Source: a virus. From it: a stretch of DNA of 48,087 nt. The stretch's first letter is position 1. Every line of letters starts with the position of its first letter. The notes below the pieces were generated by a model. The model searched no databases and was not told the origin of the DNA. It worked only from the letters and a program-made list of their open reading frames with translations. The stretch is taken from positions 1-48,087 of IMG/VR virus record IMGVR_UViG_3300025889_000189, one strand, 5' to 3'. This document shows positions 15,010-24,493 of this stretch, in pieces. The position numbers and the translations under genes were made by a program.

Positions 15010-18000
15010 ATGGCTCTCACTGAACGACAACGAAGAATAATCAACCCTTATGCGGAAAGCATTAACACGGAGGAACGCCGTGGTGTTGGTTACGATTATG
15101 AAAATGAATCTAACAAATTCGTTATCGATGCGATTCATGAGAGTTATTTATATTTTTATGAGTTTCCCGCAATTGGGTTGGAACTAGCAGGTCGTAATCG
15201 CACAATCACTACAAGTGATATGTTGGCATATTTCGCACTTCATCCACAGAACGGTAAAGTTGTAGGGAACGAAGTACAGAAAATCAGCGATACGAAAGCA
15301 ACAGAAGCCCTCCAACTAATAGTAGAGGAGCTAAGAAGGAATGGTGTCCTGGAGAAATATTCTTCAGAAACTTCTGAATTGACGTATCAGAGGGAATATA
15401 GAAACAATGATATACGCCCTGATTTAAATCAGGATATCGCCAATCTAATAGCTATTCCACCCGCCCACTCTAGGCAGTATAAGAATAAACTTAGAAAAGC
15501 TCTTGATCTTCCAGAGGTTCAATACAGCGAGGAAGTTGGGCTTGACCTATTGAACCTAAGTCCTAGCGTTACAACTTATATAAGCTCAGATTCAAATGTA
15601 GATTTATATGACTGGAGAAAGAACGGACTTCCAGGGGAAGATAATGACAGAGTTTATTATAACCCAGTTGATTTAAAATATTATTATGTCAAGCGAACAG
15701 GACGCACAGAAACTGGAGCGTATGCTTTCAACTCCTTGAGACTAGGAGAAAGAGCAGATGCAGTGGCGACCTGGCTTGGATACACTGAGAGTCAGAGAGG
15801 AAGATATAACGATGCTATAGAAACAAGCATTCGTGAGATACTGAAGCTCACAGGTAAGCACTCGGAAGCCAACTTTCAGAGGTTATTATCAAAATACTCA
15901 GCCCCTGAAACTTTTTCTCTTTTAACCTACAGAGACTTAAGACCAGGCTCAAGGTGGATCTACTGCTTACAAATAAACTCATCCGATGTTAATAATCTAC
16001 CAGATTCATTAGAATCTGAAGACAGACCTTCTTTTGAAGAGTATGAACTTTCCTCCCTCCAGAAGGCAAAGAGAATAATCGGAGAAGAAAACAAAACCGC
16101 AAACAGTGTAACCTTCCGTGTGGAAGATATGTTGAGGTATATGTTCTCAGTCAGGGGCATCCTTGTAGAATACAACGAAAAGCTTTTAGACGACGGTTTA
16201 ACGCCGCAGGTTCTCAATGGACTTGATTTAGGTAGAGAGGCTGACCGACTTGAGTCTTTCTTTGATTTGTTGTCTCTATTTTACGGGTACAATAAAATAT
16301 CCCTAGAAGACGAAGACCTCGTCCAGATGTTCTTTACTGAAGATTATTTGCTGGATCACATTTGTATCAACGGAAGTTTTTATTATCAGGGAACTGGTAA
16401 CACAACATATCTTAATATAGAAGAAGAGCAAGCCCGTATAGCAAATGCGTTCTCTCTTTTTACGCCAACAACTTTTTCGTTCATAAAGAATAGTTATCCA
16501 ATCTATAATGATGTGAAGAGTACAACACCTTCAACACGAGAAGATGCTTTAGACTTTTTATCCAAATATGCGTTTCCATCATCAAGGATTGATGCCGTTA
16601 AAGCAAAGAGAGCTAATGCTTCCGCTGCACAAGATGAACGCCGAAGGAGAAAAAGAAAAGATTTATTCACTAAGCTATCTGAACTATCCAAAACCAGTCC
16701 TGCTGAATATGAGAGACTATTCTCAAACAGGCCATTGTCTTATAGAATGTCTTCAACCCTTCAATCGATAGACTGCAATACAGGACAAGCAAAGGCAGCT
16801 AAGTACGCTTTAAGGTTTTGGCAAGCTGCTACAGGGAAAACAAAAGTAAGATCATTAATCAGGGAAACAATCATACTTCTCCGTCAGGAAATCATAGAAG
16901 ATGAACTAACCAAACAAAGGCTCTCTGATGCTGCAAGATTTGCACAGAACCCCGCACTAGCTCAGAGGCAGGTGGAACAAGCGATCAATCAGCAGATATT
17001 CTGCTCGTTGGATGTCCTTGGAGACTTTATTGAAGATAGTTTCTTAGATCCCATTGGAGCACCTCCAGTAGCTAATGCTCTTGTAAGGAAGACTCTTGAT
17101 GAGCCAATAAAGATTGAATTTACAAAGAGGAATATGATTTCTCTAAAGACTAAGCAATCAAAAGTCTATAGAAAAGCTATTGAAACAATTTTGCTAAACT
17201 TTGTTAAATCTATTGTTGCTGGTATAGCAAAAGATGTTATTAGTGCATTGTTGGGTTGCGGACCAGATGGAAATAAAAGACCAGCAAGTGGGTTAAAAAA
17301 CTCTTTCAAGAAGCAAGACTTTGGATTTACTGATTTATCAAACTACGTTGATGAAGTAGATTTAGTAGAAATAGCTCGATTAGCGAACCTTTTCAATATC
17401 AATGAACAAGGACAAACTTCAGATGCGACCTTGGAACAGATTCAAAATGTTCTTGAGGATGTCTCTGCAATGGCAACCCCAGTTGAACTACAGCAACTTC
17501 TTGACGGTGATGCCAATTCTGAGTTGATAAACCACCTATTTGAGACTTTATCAAGTGATCACGTGGTCAATTATATTTCTCCTTTCTCAAATCCTGGTGA
17601 AGAAAATCGTGTAATAATTGATCCAAGGGAATATAATACACTAAACTTTACTGAAGAAAAGATTATTGACTTTTTCATTCTCCTTGGGGATGCTATAGAG
17701 GGGCAAGGTCAATTTGGTGATTTGCCTTTCCGCTCTCCCTTAGAGGCATACTGTGATCAGAGGGAAAACTACACAAATCCACTGGAGCTTAACTTTGAGA
17801 TTCCAGAGATAGAAGCTCAATATTCAGACATAGTCAGTGATAAGATTAATAAAATTAATAACTTATGTAATTGGCTTAGAGATTTGTCTAATATAAAATT
17901 TGAACTAGAGAGATTGATTGACTCATTGCCAACAATGTCTTGGTACGATGATCTCTTGGAGTTTATAGCTGGCTTGAGTAACTCATTATCTGAGTGGCTT

Positions 18001-20793
18001 GCTGGTCTATTGTCAAATTTGTTTGGAAGAGAGCAAAGAAGAGTTCAAAACTATGAGTACAACTTATATAACTCAAAAATGGGAACTGAGATATACTACC
18101 AGCTTGGGACTAAACTAAGGGAAGGAAGTATAAATCAGCTTTATAAATCTAGAAATGGAGATGTGTTTTTCCAAACACCTGCTGGTTTTGGACAAAGAAC
18201 ACAAATAACGACTGTAGTTGATGATGATAACGTTACTCTAACTGGCGGACAGATAGGATCAAGAAGAAACGCCTGGACATCTGATAATGTCTATAACTTC
18301 TTTTGGATGACATATAGTGGAACTGGAGAGCTTCCTAAGATACCCATTCCACAATATAGAAATCCGCCAACAAAACCCTTTGATATTTATGGCACAGCTT
18401 ACTATGCTATAAATAACGCACCTTCTCCTCTAAAGAAGCTACTAAATAATGCCCAAAGTCAAGGAACTGCGTTATTGAGTCCAGAAAGTTTAAGTCGAGT
18501 GTATCAACCCCTTCAGCCCGATGGAAATCCATCAACTATTGAAAAGACACAACTTAATAAAATAACAAATGCCACATATGGATATTTAAGACAACAAGAG
18601 AGCGTATTTCCATATCGTGGATATGCTGGTGCCTCAAACTTATACTGCTCAAATCCATCTAAGGGTGATATACGAATAGTTTATTGGGATGCCGATCGCC
18701 AAACTCCAACTGTTGCTTATTATAATCCTGCGGGGATTGTTCATAATGAAAAATCAATATCCTCGGAAACACAGACCGTAGGAGAGAATGGAGATTTTAC
18801 TTCTGTAGATTACAGAATCTTTGACAATCTTCAGGTTGGGAACTTCAACTTTAGAGTAGATGATCAATACCAACTTTTTGTAAATGATACCCTTCTTCCT
18901 AGCATAAACTATGGCTTCTTTAATGAGGGGCAGGGCGGACTAAGTGGCATACCTAAGTTATATGGAAACTTCTCCGTAGGACTACCAGTTGAAAACCCAA
19001 CAAATAACCAGTTGGCACTGCAAGCTTCTGATAGAGATGCTGATGTTGTTAGTATTCAAAACTATCGTGAAAGGCTGGATACGCAGATTAATATAGCTGT
19101 AATAAACGATACAGGTAGAAGGAGAATGCCTAGATATGTTGCAGCCATAGGAAAGCTTCCCCTTGAGAAGACGGATGATTTTTGTGTTACCCAGGAAGAC
19201 ACCTTCAGGGCAGAATCAGCAGTGCAAGTTTTGCAGACAAGAATGATTTCTTTCTTTATGAACATCATGCCGCTTGCTCGTGTATATACTTGCTGGGGCA
19301 GTGTTGGAACAACTCAGCTTATCGTAGATTATCTTCATAAGAAGATAACTGACGAACTAACGCCTAGAGAGATGATTGGACCTTTTTATGAATCTATTCA
19401 ATACATTAAACTTGTTTTCCCTCACGATTCAGAGGATGAGGACTATAACAGAAATCCAATCATTAGAGAGGATTTAACTCCTGCGGAAAATATGAGGAAC
19501 ATTATAGAATCAATCTATCTTGGTATGTTGGATAATATTTCAACAACCTCTGAATATACAGGTATAAACAAATCAATATTTGACCCAGAAGCTCCTACTA
19601 ATACCAAACAGCTATATGAAAATACTCTTGTTAAGTTTTATAGATTATTGTTCAATGTCAATTTTGAAGAATATGGTATTGCGGATCCAGACCAAGCCCG
19701 TGCAGCCCAGCAGATTATAGGTCAGTTCTACAATAGAAATCAAATAACGCAACTTGGACTTCTTGTGGGTGCCTATTATTTCCCAGTAGCTTTTCAGATT
19801 GCTTCTTATATGATCTATTATGATCGTGGCATACAGTATGCTAATAGGTATAGTGATACTCAGTATAGGATTCTGTTAGAAATAGCTGGTGCAGATGATA
19901 ACCTACTTACGGCAATAAAAAGACAAGTGGTTCAGCGTTTTACTCCAACTTTTGTTGGTTTCCCAGTGAATGTTGAATACTACGACGGAACACAAGAAGT
20001 AACTTATTACTACTCAGATCAGGTAGAGCAACGAATTGCAATATTGAGAGAAGAGATTTCAGATGGGCTCTTAACCAGAGATAGAATACTAAGACTTAGA
20101 GACTTGTTATTCTTGAGAAATCAGGGATCAAGAGTTCAGTTCTCGCCAGACCAAAGATCCGAACCCGCCACGTTGATCAGTTTATTTCCTGAGTACTTTG
20201 GTGCTGGAAATCTAGTTGGAGATGACTTAGACGGTGGTGGTAGAAGACAACCAATACCGCAAAATCTTTCTCAAAGAATTTCAACAGAACTACAGGAAAG
20301 AGTAAGCGACCGTCTTCGGCTACTAAATAGTTTATTCTATAATCCAGATAGTAGAGATGCTTACATTAGAGATAATCTTGAAGGGCTCGAAGGACAAAGA
20401 GAACTAGAAAGACCTGATGGGGTTATAAGAAGAAGAGTAGTTGAGCAGATCCAAAACTTCTTATCACTAGAAGTCCAAGGAAGTACTGGATTAGGAAGAG
20501 GGGGATTAGACAATCTTTTCCCAAATGACAGGATGCCAGGATCATATTTCAACTTATTAGCCAACATATTTGAACTTTTTGGCACAGAGTTCCCAGATAG
20601 TCCAGATGGTATTGGGGGACCAGTAAATGCTGAAGGTGCTCCAGATAGTTACGTTCAGAATCAAGTAAAAGCTCTCTCACAGAGATTCTTCAGAATATAT
20701 CTTGTGAATTTATATAGAAACTATAATGTACCTCTTCAAGGAAGATTAGAAGAGAAAAGTACTCTAGAAACACTAATTAACAGAAATGAGTAA
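15010..20793 (+). CDS. Giant virion structural protein (1927 aa)
   Basis: I recognise no named domain in this 1927-aa protein. The N-terminal third is charged and helical. A lysine/arginine block (DERRRRKRKD) lies near residue 545. An amphipathic stretch FVKSIVAGIAKDVISALLGCG lies near residues 733-753, and a second hydrophobic helix region (LLEFIAGLSNSLSEWLAGLLSNLFG) near residues 981-1005. The C-terminal half is rich in Tyr, Asn and Gln. It lies between the spike genes and gp25, whose start overlaps its stop by 8 bases, so it is almost certainly a tail or baseplate component. The two amphipathic helices might interact with membrane during injection. No signal peptide. Confidence 0.7.
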   Translation: MALTERQRRIINPYAESINTEERRGVGYDYENESNKFVIDAIHESYLYFYEFPAIGLELAGRNRTITTSDMLAYFALHPQNGKVVGNEVQKISDTKATEALQLIVEELRRNGVLEKYSSETSELTYQREYRNNDIRPDLNQDIANLIAIPPAHSRQYKNKLRKALDLPEVQYSEEVGLDLLNLSPSVTTYISSDSNVDLYDWRKNGLPGEDNDRVYYNPVDLKYYYVKRTGRTETGAYAFNSLRLGERADAVATWLGYTESQRGRYNDAIETSIREILKLTGKHSEANFQRLLSKYSAPETFSLLTYRDLRPGSRWIYCLQINSSDVNNLPDSLESEDRPSFEEYELSSLQKAKRIIGEENKTANSVTFRVEDMLRYMFSVRGILVEYNEKLLDDGLTPQVLNGLDLGREADRLESFFDLLSLFYGYNKISLEDEDLVQMFFTEDYLLDHICINGSFYYQGTGNTTYLNIEEEQARIANAFSLFTPTTFSFIKNSYPIYNDVKSTTPSTREDALDFLSKYAFPSSRIDAVKAKRANASAAQDERRRRKRKDLFTKLSELSKTSPAEYERLFSNRPLSYRMSSTLQSIDCNTGQAKAAKYALRFWQAATGKTKVRSLIRETIILLRQEIIEDELTKQRLSDAARFAQNPALAQRQVEQAINQQIFCSLDVLGDFIEDSFLDPIGAPPVANALVRKTLDEPIKIEFTKRNMISLKTKQSKVYRKAIETILLNFVKSIVAGIAKDVISALLGCGPDGNKRPASGLKNSFKKQDFGFTDLSNYVDEVDLVEIARLANLFNINEQGQTSDATLEQIQNVLEDVSAMATPVELQQLLDGDANSELINHLFETLSSDHVVNYISPFSNPGEENRVIIDPREYNTLNFTEEKIIDFFILLGDAIEGQGQFGDLPFRSPLEAYCDQRENYTNPLELNFEIPEIEAQYSDIVSDKINKINNLCNWLRDLSNIKFELERLIDSLPTMSWYDDLLEFIAGLSNSLSEWLAGLLSNLFGREQRRVQNYEYNLYNSKMGTEIYYQLGTKLREGSINQLYKSRNGDVFFQTPAGFGQRTQITTVVDDDNVTLTGGQIGSRRNAWTSDNVYNFFWMTYSGTGELPKIPIPQYRNPPTKPFDIYGTAYYAINNAPSPLKKLLNNAQSQGTALLSPESLSRVYQPLQPDGNPSTIEKTQLNKITNATYGYLRQQESVFPYRGYAGASNLYCSNPSKGDIRIVYWDADRQTPTVAYYNPAGIVHNEKSISSETQTVGENGDFTSVDYRIFDNLQVGNFNFRVDDQYQLFVNDTLLPSINYGFFNEGQGGLSGIPKLYGNFSVGLPVENPTNNQLALQASDRDADVVSIQNYRERLDTQINIAVINDTGRRRMPRYVAAIGKLPLEKTDDFCVTQEDTFRAESAVQVLQTRMISFFMNIMPLARVYTCWGSVGTTQLIVDYLHKKITDELTPREMIGPFYESIQYIKLVFPHDSEDEDYNRNPIIREDLTPAENMRNIIESIYLGMLDNISTTSEYTGINKSIFDPEAPTNTKQLYENTLVKFYRLLFNVNFEEYGIADPDQARAAQQIIGQFYNRNQITQLGLLVGAYYFPVAFQIASYMIYYDRGIQYANRYSDTQYRILLEIAGADDNLLTAIKRQVVQRFTPTFVGFPVNVEYYDGTQEVTYYYSDQVEQRIAILREEISDGLLTRDRILRLRDLLFLRNQGSRVQFSPDQRSEPATLISLFPEYFGAGNLVGDDLDGGGRRQPIPQNLSQRISTELQERVSDRLRLLNSLFYNPDSRDAYIRDNLEGLEGQRELERPDGVIRRRVVEQIQNFLSLEVQGSTGLGRGGLDNLFPNDRMPGSYFNLLANIFELFGTEFPDSPDGIGGPVNAEGAPDSYVQNQVKALSQRFFRIYLVNLYRNYNVPLQGRLEEKSTLETLINRNE

Positions 20794-21190
20794 GTTAGAA
20801 GGCATCTCACCAAGGCTTCCGTTAGTCTATGACCCAACAGACGGACCTTATCAGCTTAATAAGACGTTGAAGCAAACGTTTCAGCAGAACCTTAAGATGC
20901 TCATTCTCACGATGCCTGGCGAAAGACCGATGATACCAGAATTTGGTGTGGGCATATATGGCTATTTGTTTGATGGTGTAAATGACGAAACTTTTGGGAG
21001 AATCGCACAAGCTATAAAAGAGCAAGTAGAGTTTTATATACCTAGTATTTCACTAGAAGAGATTAACTTCTTGACAAGCGATGAAGACTCAACATTAAAA
21101 CTAAACGAAGTAAGGGTGAGTATAAAGTATAACATATTGCCTTTTAACGAAGAAGATGAGTTAGTAATAACTTCGACGATGACTAATTAA
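20786..21190 (+). CDS. 25: Baseplate wedge protein, gp25-like
   Basis: A 134-aa protein of the gp25/GPW family, the sheath-initiating wedge component conserved in contractile tails. LNKTLKQTFQQNLKMLILTMPGERPMIPEFGVGIYGYLF spans residues about 24-62 and carries the family pattern N(L)..L..T.PGER...PEFG.G...(Y/L)LF. The rest folds as a small alpha/beta domain ending VSIKYNILPFNEEDELVI. Length matches T4 gp25 (132 aa). It overlaps the giant gene upstream and is followed by gp6, the usual gp25-gp6 pairing in these phages. Confidence 0.95.
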   Translation: MSKLEGISPRLPLVYDPTDGPYQLNKTLKQTFQQNLKMLILTMPGERPMIPEFGVGIYGYLFDGVNDETFGRIAQAIKEQVEFYIPSISLEEINFLTSDEDSTLKLNEVRVSIKYNILPFNEEDELVITSTMTN

Positions 21191-21207
21191 TATCGGGAAA
21201 AAATAAT

Positions 21208-23004
21208 ATGGCTAAAAGACCGATAAACTACACAAGCAGAGACTTTGAGTCTATTAAGACCGACTTAGAGAACTATGCTAAGCGTTATTATCCAACAACC
21301 TTCAAGGATTTCAGCGAAGCATCTTTCGGTGCTTTGATGTTGGATCTTGTCGCTTATGTCGGTGACCAGCTATCATTCTATGCTGATTTCCAAGCCAACG
21401 AAAGTTTTCTAGATAGTGCTATTAGATACGATAATGTTGTTCGTCTGTCAGAGACTCTTGGCTATAAAAACCAAGGTGTCGCTAAATCAACAGGTCAGGT
21501 GGCTATCTACATGCTTGTTCCTGTTGCAGCAAACTCTAGAGCACCAGATTTAGATTATTTTCCTATTCTCCAGCAAGGCACAATCTTTACGGGAGATAAT
21601 GGAGCAACATACACACTAATAAGTGATGTTGATTTTTCCGATTCTAATAACGAAATAACAGTTGCTCGCACAGATACTACAACAGGTAACCCAACTTTCT
21701 TCGCTGTGAAAGCATTTGGACAGGTAGTTTCAGGGCAGCAATTCGAAGAACAGCTTACAGTAGGTGACTACCAGAGATTCTTGAGACTATCTCTAAGCCG
21801 ACCAAATGTAACAGAGGTTCTGTCTATCGTTGATGCTCAAGGGAACGAATACTACGAAGTAGAAAATCTTTCTCAAGACGTAGTTCTATCTCAAGTTAAA
21901 AACGTAGATAACACATCAAGAGACGCTGTCCCATACTCTATGAGAGTGACTCCTGTACCAAGAAGGTATGTTGTAGAGTTTAATACAGACAACACAACAA
22001 GCGTTCAGTTTGGCTATGGCTCAGAAGATAATCTAACTGGCGATGTTGTAGCTGATCCTGCTGATGTCGTACTGAACGTTGATAGCAAGCCTTATGTTAC
22101 TGAGACAACCTTTGATCCAACTAATCTAATCAAGACAGATAAGTTCGGAGTTGTTCCAGTAAATACAACATTAACAGTAACTTACACAGCAAATACTTCC
22201 AACATTGCGAATGCTTCAGTTGGTTCTGTAACAAATATTATCTCACCCAAGCTTCTCTTTAGAGACCGCTCTGCTCTATCTGAGGGAACTATCTCAACCA
22301 TGGTAGGTTCCATTGAAGTCGACAACGAAGAGCCAATCCTTGGCGATACAGCACCTTTGACTGCTGACGAGATAAGAACCAGAGCATTTGGAACATTCGC
22401 TGCTCAAAACCGTGCGGTAACAAGAGAAGACTATATGAATCTTGCTTATCGTATGCCTGCAAAATTTGGGAAAATCAAAAGAGCAAATGTTGTTAGAGAC
22501 GAGACTTCTCTAAAAAGAAATCTAAACATGTATGTTTTATCTGAGGACGAAAACGGAAACTTAACTATTCCTAACTCCGTATTAAAAGACAATCTTAAGG
22601 TATGGCTTGATAACTACCGAATGATAAACGACACAATCGACATACTCAACGGGAAAATAATAAACATTGGAATAAGGTATGAAGTGATTCCTGATCTAGA
22701 CATTAACCGCTATGATCTTTTGCAGCAATGCAACAAAGCAATTAGTGATAACTTCTTGACCATCAAGTTTGGTTTAGGCGAATCAATCTACATTTCAGAC
22801 ATTTACAAAGTCCTTAATGATGTTCCAGGTGTAACCGATACTAAGAGTGTTGAGTTGTACAACCGTGTCGGCGGAACATACAGCAACGTTGTCTATGATA
22901 TTAATTCTAACCTATCTAACGACGGCAGATACCTAAGAATTCCCGCTGACTCAGCAGCCGAAATTCTATTACCAAACACTGACATTGTTGGAGTGATAGT
23001 ATAA
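21208..23004 (+). CDS. 6: Baseplate wedge protein, gp6/J-like
   Basis: A 598-aa homologue of T4 gp6 and P2 gpJ. The N terminus INYTSRDFESIKTDLENY, then FGALMLDLVAYVGDQLSFYADFQANESFLDSA is the classic start of this family. A J-like core with QFGYGSEDNLTGDV lies near residue 267, and APLTADEIRTRAFGTFAAQNRAVTREDY (about residues 385-412) is the second signature. T4 gp6 is about 660 aa. It dimerises around the hub and clamps wedges together with gp25. Spaced 17 bases from gp25 with GGGAAAA upstream. Confidence 0.93.
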   Translation: MAKRPINYTSRDFESIKTDLENYAKRYYPTTFKDFSEASFGALMLDLVAYVGDQLSFYADFQANESFLDSAIRYDNVVRLSETLGYKNQGVAKSTGQVAIYMLVPVAANSRAPDLDYFPILQQGTIFTGDNGATYTLISDVDFSDSNNEITVARTDTTTGNPTFFAVKAFGQVVSGQQFEEQLTVGDYQRFLRLSLSRPNVTEVLSIVDAQGNEYYEVENLSQDVVLSQVKNVDNTSRDAVPYSMRVTPVPRRYVVEFNTDNTTSVQFGYGSEDNLTGDVVADPADVVLNVDSKPYVTETTFDPTNLIKTDKFGVVPVNTTLTVTYTANTSNIANASVGSVTNIISPKLLFRDRSALSEGTISTMVGSIEVDNEEPILGDTAPLTADEIRTRAFGTFAAQNRAVTREDYMNLAYRMPAKFGKIKRANVVRDETSLKRNLNMYVLSEDENGNLTIPNSVLKDNLKVWLDNYRMINDTIDILNGKIINIGIRYEVIPDLDINRYDLLQQCNKAISDNFLTIKFGLGESIYISDIYKVLNDVPGVTDTKSVELYNRVGGTYSNVVYDINSNLSNDGRYLRIPADSAAEILLPNTDIVGVIV

Positions 23005-23005
23005 A

Positions 23006-24493
23006 ATGGGCATAAAAAAATATTACGCAACAAAAGATAACACAATCACAAATGCTTTCAAGGAAAACCTCATTACTAGAGGTACTGGCTCCAATATGGG
23101 TGCTGCTGATGTATTGGAAGCTTTTGTAATCCAAGGGCAAACATCTGCCTCAATCAACGCTACAAATGCGGAACAAAGTAGAATCATTATACAGTTCCCT
23201 GTCAGTTCAATCCAGTCAGATATTGACAATGGGATCTTGCCGGCAGACACAGGAAGTATTAAGTTCCATCTTAATCTTTACAACGCTCCTCACGGATCTA
23301 CAACACCAGAGAACTTTACTCTAGACCTTAAGATGCTTTCTCAAAGCTGGACAGAGGGTCGTGGTTTGGATATGGACAACTATTCAGATGCTGGTGTCTC
23401 CAACTGGATCTCAGCTTCTTCAGGAGTTCAGTGGGATACAGCAGGTGGGTCATTCCTTACAGGATTGAATACTTCTGCTAGTATATCTTTTGACACAGGT
23501 CTTGAGAACATATCCATAGATATTTCAGAGCAAGTATATAAATGGCTTGATACTACTGACAACTATGGTTTTCTCATTAAGTTCCCTGATGATGATCTTA
23601 GCGGTCCAGACTCTTTCTACACTAAGAAATTTTTTGGGAGAACTAGTGAGTTCTTCCACTACCAACCAACTATTGAAGCTCGCTGGGATTCTGCTCGAAA
23701 AGACAATAGAGGAAACTTCTACATTAGCAGCAGCATAGCTCCAGCCGCTGATAACCTTAACACACTTTATCTCTATAATGTTATCCGTGGGCAGCTAACA
23801 AACATACCAGGACTTTCTGATAATAAGTTGATGGTTGAAATATATTCTGGAAGCACTGCACCAACTGGCGATCCACTTTCTGTCGTTGATTCAGATGGGT
23901 CTTCAGTAACTGCTATAACTGGCGGCTTGCTAGTAGAGAACGGCAACACAGTTACAGGTGTTTATACTGCTTCTTTTGCTTCTACAAGTTCCTTGGATAC
24001 AATATTTGACGTCTGGCACACAGGTTCAGGCGGCTCTAGAATAGAGTTCTATACAGGATCTTATGAACCACTATCAGTGGCGACTTCTGATTTATTATAC
24101 GACACAGTTTATTTGACAACTATTACAAACTTGGATGACGAGTACAAGAAAGGTCAAAAGCCAAAACTTCGTGTATTTGTTAGAGATAAGGACTGGAGTC
24201 CAAACATTTATACAGTTGCAAATGCTACTGTTGAAACAACTATCATTGAAGATGCTTACTATCGCATTTTCCGATCAATCGACAACTTAGAGATAGTTCC
24301 TTACGGAACTGGAAGCTCAAACAACAACTTCACTCGCTTATCGTATGACGTAAGCGGGAACTATTTTGAGTTAGATACTTCGTATTTAGAGCCTGGCTAT
24401 ATGTATGGAATTCAGTTTGCTTACTATTTACAAGGTGAATATAGAGAACAACCCGAAGTATTCAAATTTAAAATAGAAGAAGATGATGTATGA
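23006..24493 (+). CDS. Baseplate or tail protein with DNRLRE-like beta-sandwich
   Basis: A 495-aa protein one base after gp6. The N-terminal 230 residues resemble a DNRLRE (CBM96-type) beta-sandwich: RIIIQFPVSSI, SIKFHLNLYNAP, LSQSWTEGRGLDMDNY, and WDTAGG give the L-x-F-D/P..., L-x-L-x-x and W-x-E-G pattern. The C-terminal half has several beta-strand repeats (GSGGSRIEFYTGSYEPL, YDTVYLTTITNL) and ends in an acidic tail. DNRLRE modules occur in surface and carbohydrate-binding proteins. As the third gene of a gp25-gp6 block this may be a wedge-associated or peripheral protein. Confidence 0.55.
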   Translation: MGIKKYYATKDNTITNAFKENLITRGTGSNMGAADVLEAFVIQGQTSASINATNAEQSRIIIQFPVSSIQSDIDNGILPADTGSIKFHLNLYNAPHGSTTPENFTLDLKMLSQSWTEGRGLDMDNYSDAGVSNWISASSGVQWDTAGGSFLTGLNTSASISFDTGLENISIDISEQVYKWLDTTDNYGFLIKFPDDDLSGPDSFYTKKFFGRTSEFFHYQPTIEARWDSARKDNRGNFYISSSIAPAADNLNTLYLYNVIRGQLTNIPGLSDNKLMVEIYSGSTAPTGDPLSVVDSDGSSVTAITGGLLVENGNTVTGVYTASFASTSSLDTIFDVWHTGSGGSRIEFYTGSYEPLSVATSDLLYDTVYLTTITNLDDEYKKGQKPKLRVFVRDKDWSPNIYTVANATVETTIIEDAYYRIFRSIDNLEIVPYGTGSSNNNFTRLSYDVSGNYFELDTSYLEPGYMYGIQFAYYLQGEYREQPEVFKFKIEEDDV

